From NCBI GenBank assembly GCA_027041035.1, contig JALULB010000309.1, positions 1-6,861 of the forward strand: a stretch of 6,861 nucleotides of DNA. Reading direction: 5' to 3'. Below, in pieces: positions 6,773 to 6,861 of the stretch (positions within the stretch are counted from its first letter, which is position 1; every line of letters begins with the position of its first letter). The position numbers and the translations under genes are program-made. The notes below the pieces were generated by a model. The model worked only from the letters and a program-made list of their open reading frames with translations. It searched no databases and was not told the origin of the DNA. This DNA comes from Sedimenticola sp. (GTDB taxonomy: Bacteria; Pseudomonadota; Gammaproteobacteria; Chromatiales; Chromatiaceae).

Positions 6773-6786
6773 TTGAGATGAATCAA
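6773..6786 (-). promoter_or_regulatory. FNR/Anr-type binding site, class II position
   Basis: The minus strand reads TTGAT-TCAT-CTCAA, nine of ten matches to the FNR consensus TTGAT-N4-ATCAA. The centre of symmetry (between 6779 and 6780) is 41.5 bases upstream of the start at 6738 predicted from the TATGAT element, the classic spacing of class II FNR-activated promoters. It points to induction of the octaheme cytochrome and cytochrome b genes at low oxygen. A Crp-family relative such as Dnr or Anr could use the same site. Confidence 0.75.
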
Positions 6787-6825
6787 GGTGGACGGCGGAG
6801 ATTCACCGGCCCGGGAGGAACAAGG

Positions 6826-6846
6826 CGAGACTGGAAGTCAGCCTCG
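6826..6846. repeat. Imperfect inverted repeat near the right edge
   Basis: CGAGACTG and CAGCCTCG form 8-base arms with one mismatch around a 5-base loop (GAAGT). Neither side is followed by a T-run, so a rho-independent terminator is not supported. It may belong to the tail of whatever lies beyond the window. The remaining sequence from 6787 to 6861 shows no gene I can support. Confidence 0.25.
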
Positions 6847-6861
6847 GAGACGATAGTGCTG

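Noticed and set aside
6784..6860. A minus-strand frame open from the right edge for about 25 codons ending at the TGA in the FNR box, a possible 3' end of a neighbouring gene.
   Set aside because: It is too short to distinguish from chance and has no recognisable sequence.
1..6861. CRISPR arrays, tRNA or rRNA genes, insertion sequences, attachment sites.
   Set aside because: I saw no regularly spaced repeats, transposase motifs or RNA gene signatures; nearly all of 2-6681 is accounted for by five protein genes.

Overview
The window is GC-rich proteobacterial DNA, most likely from a gammaproteobacterium with sulfur- or nitrogen-oxyanion respiration. That assignment is inferred from the gene families, from the strong GGAG-type ribosome binding sites and from an FNR/Anr-type promoter; no rRNA or other marker gene is present. 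It holds two unrelated, densely packed operons that converge near position 4300.

Plus strand, 2 to 4285: a type I secretion export operon. The first gene is cut by the left edge, and only its ATPase domain is visible. It overlaps a second, full-length ABC exporter gene by 11 bases. That gene overlaps a HlyD-type membrane fusion protein gene by 4 bases (ATGA). The two ATPase domains are degenerate in complementary places. The first has Asp where the catalytic Glu of Walker B should be. The second has LPPGV where the LSGGQ signature should be. This is the arrangement expected of an obligate heterodimer with one active and one dead ATP site, as in TAP1/TAP2 or TM287/288. It recalls the two-ATPase RtxB/RtxE export system of the Vibrio cholerae MARTX toxin. 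The secreted substrate and the outer-membrane TolC-like partner are not in the window.

Minus strand, 6681 down to 4310: a two-gene respiratory operon. It encodes an eight-heme c-type cytochrome of the octaheme tetrathionate reductase family, with a signal peptide and a C-terminal membrane anchor, followed (ATGA overlap) by a four-helix cytochrome b of the formate-dehydrogenase-gamma / thiosulfate-reductase type. The likely design is quinol to cytochrome b to periplasmic octaheme cytochrome to a sulfur or nitrogen oxyanion; the real substrate cannot be read from sequence.

Upstream of it (6682 to 6861) lies a well-formed anaerobic promoter. A 9-of-10 FNR/Anr box is centred exactly 41.5 bases before the start point predicted from a TATGAT -10 element. 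A bulged hairpin in the leader sits just before the ribosome binding site. The last 75 bases hold only an imperfect inverted repeat and no gene I can support.
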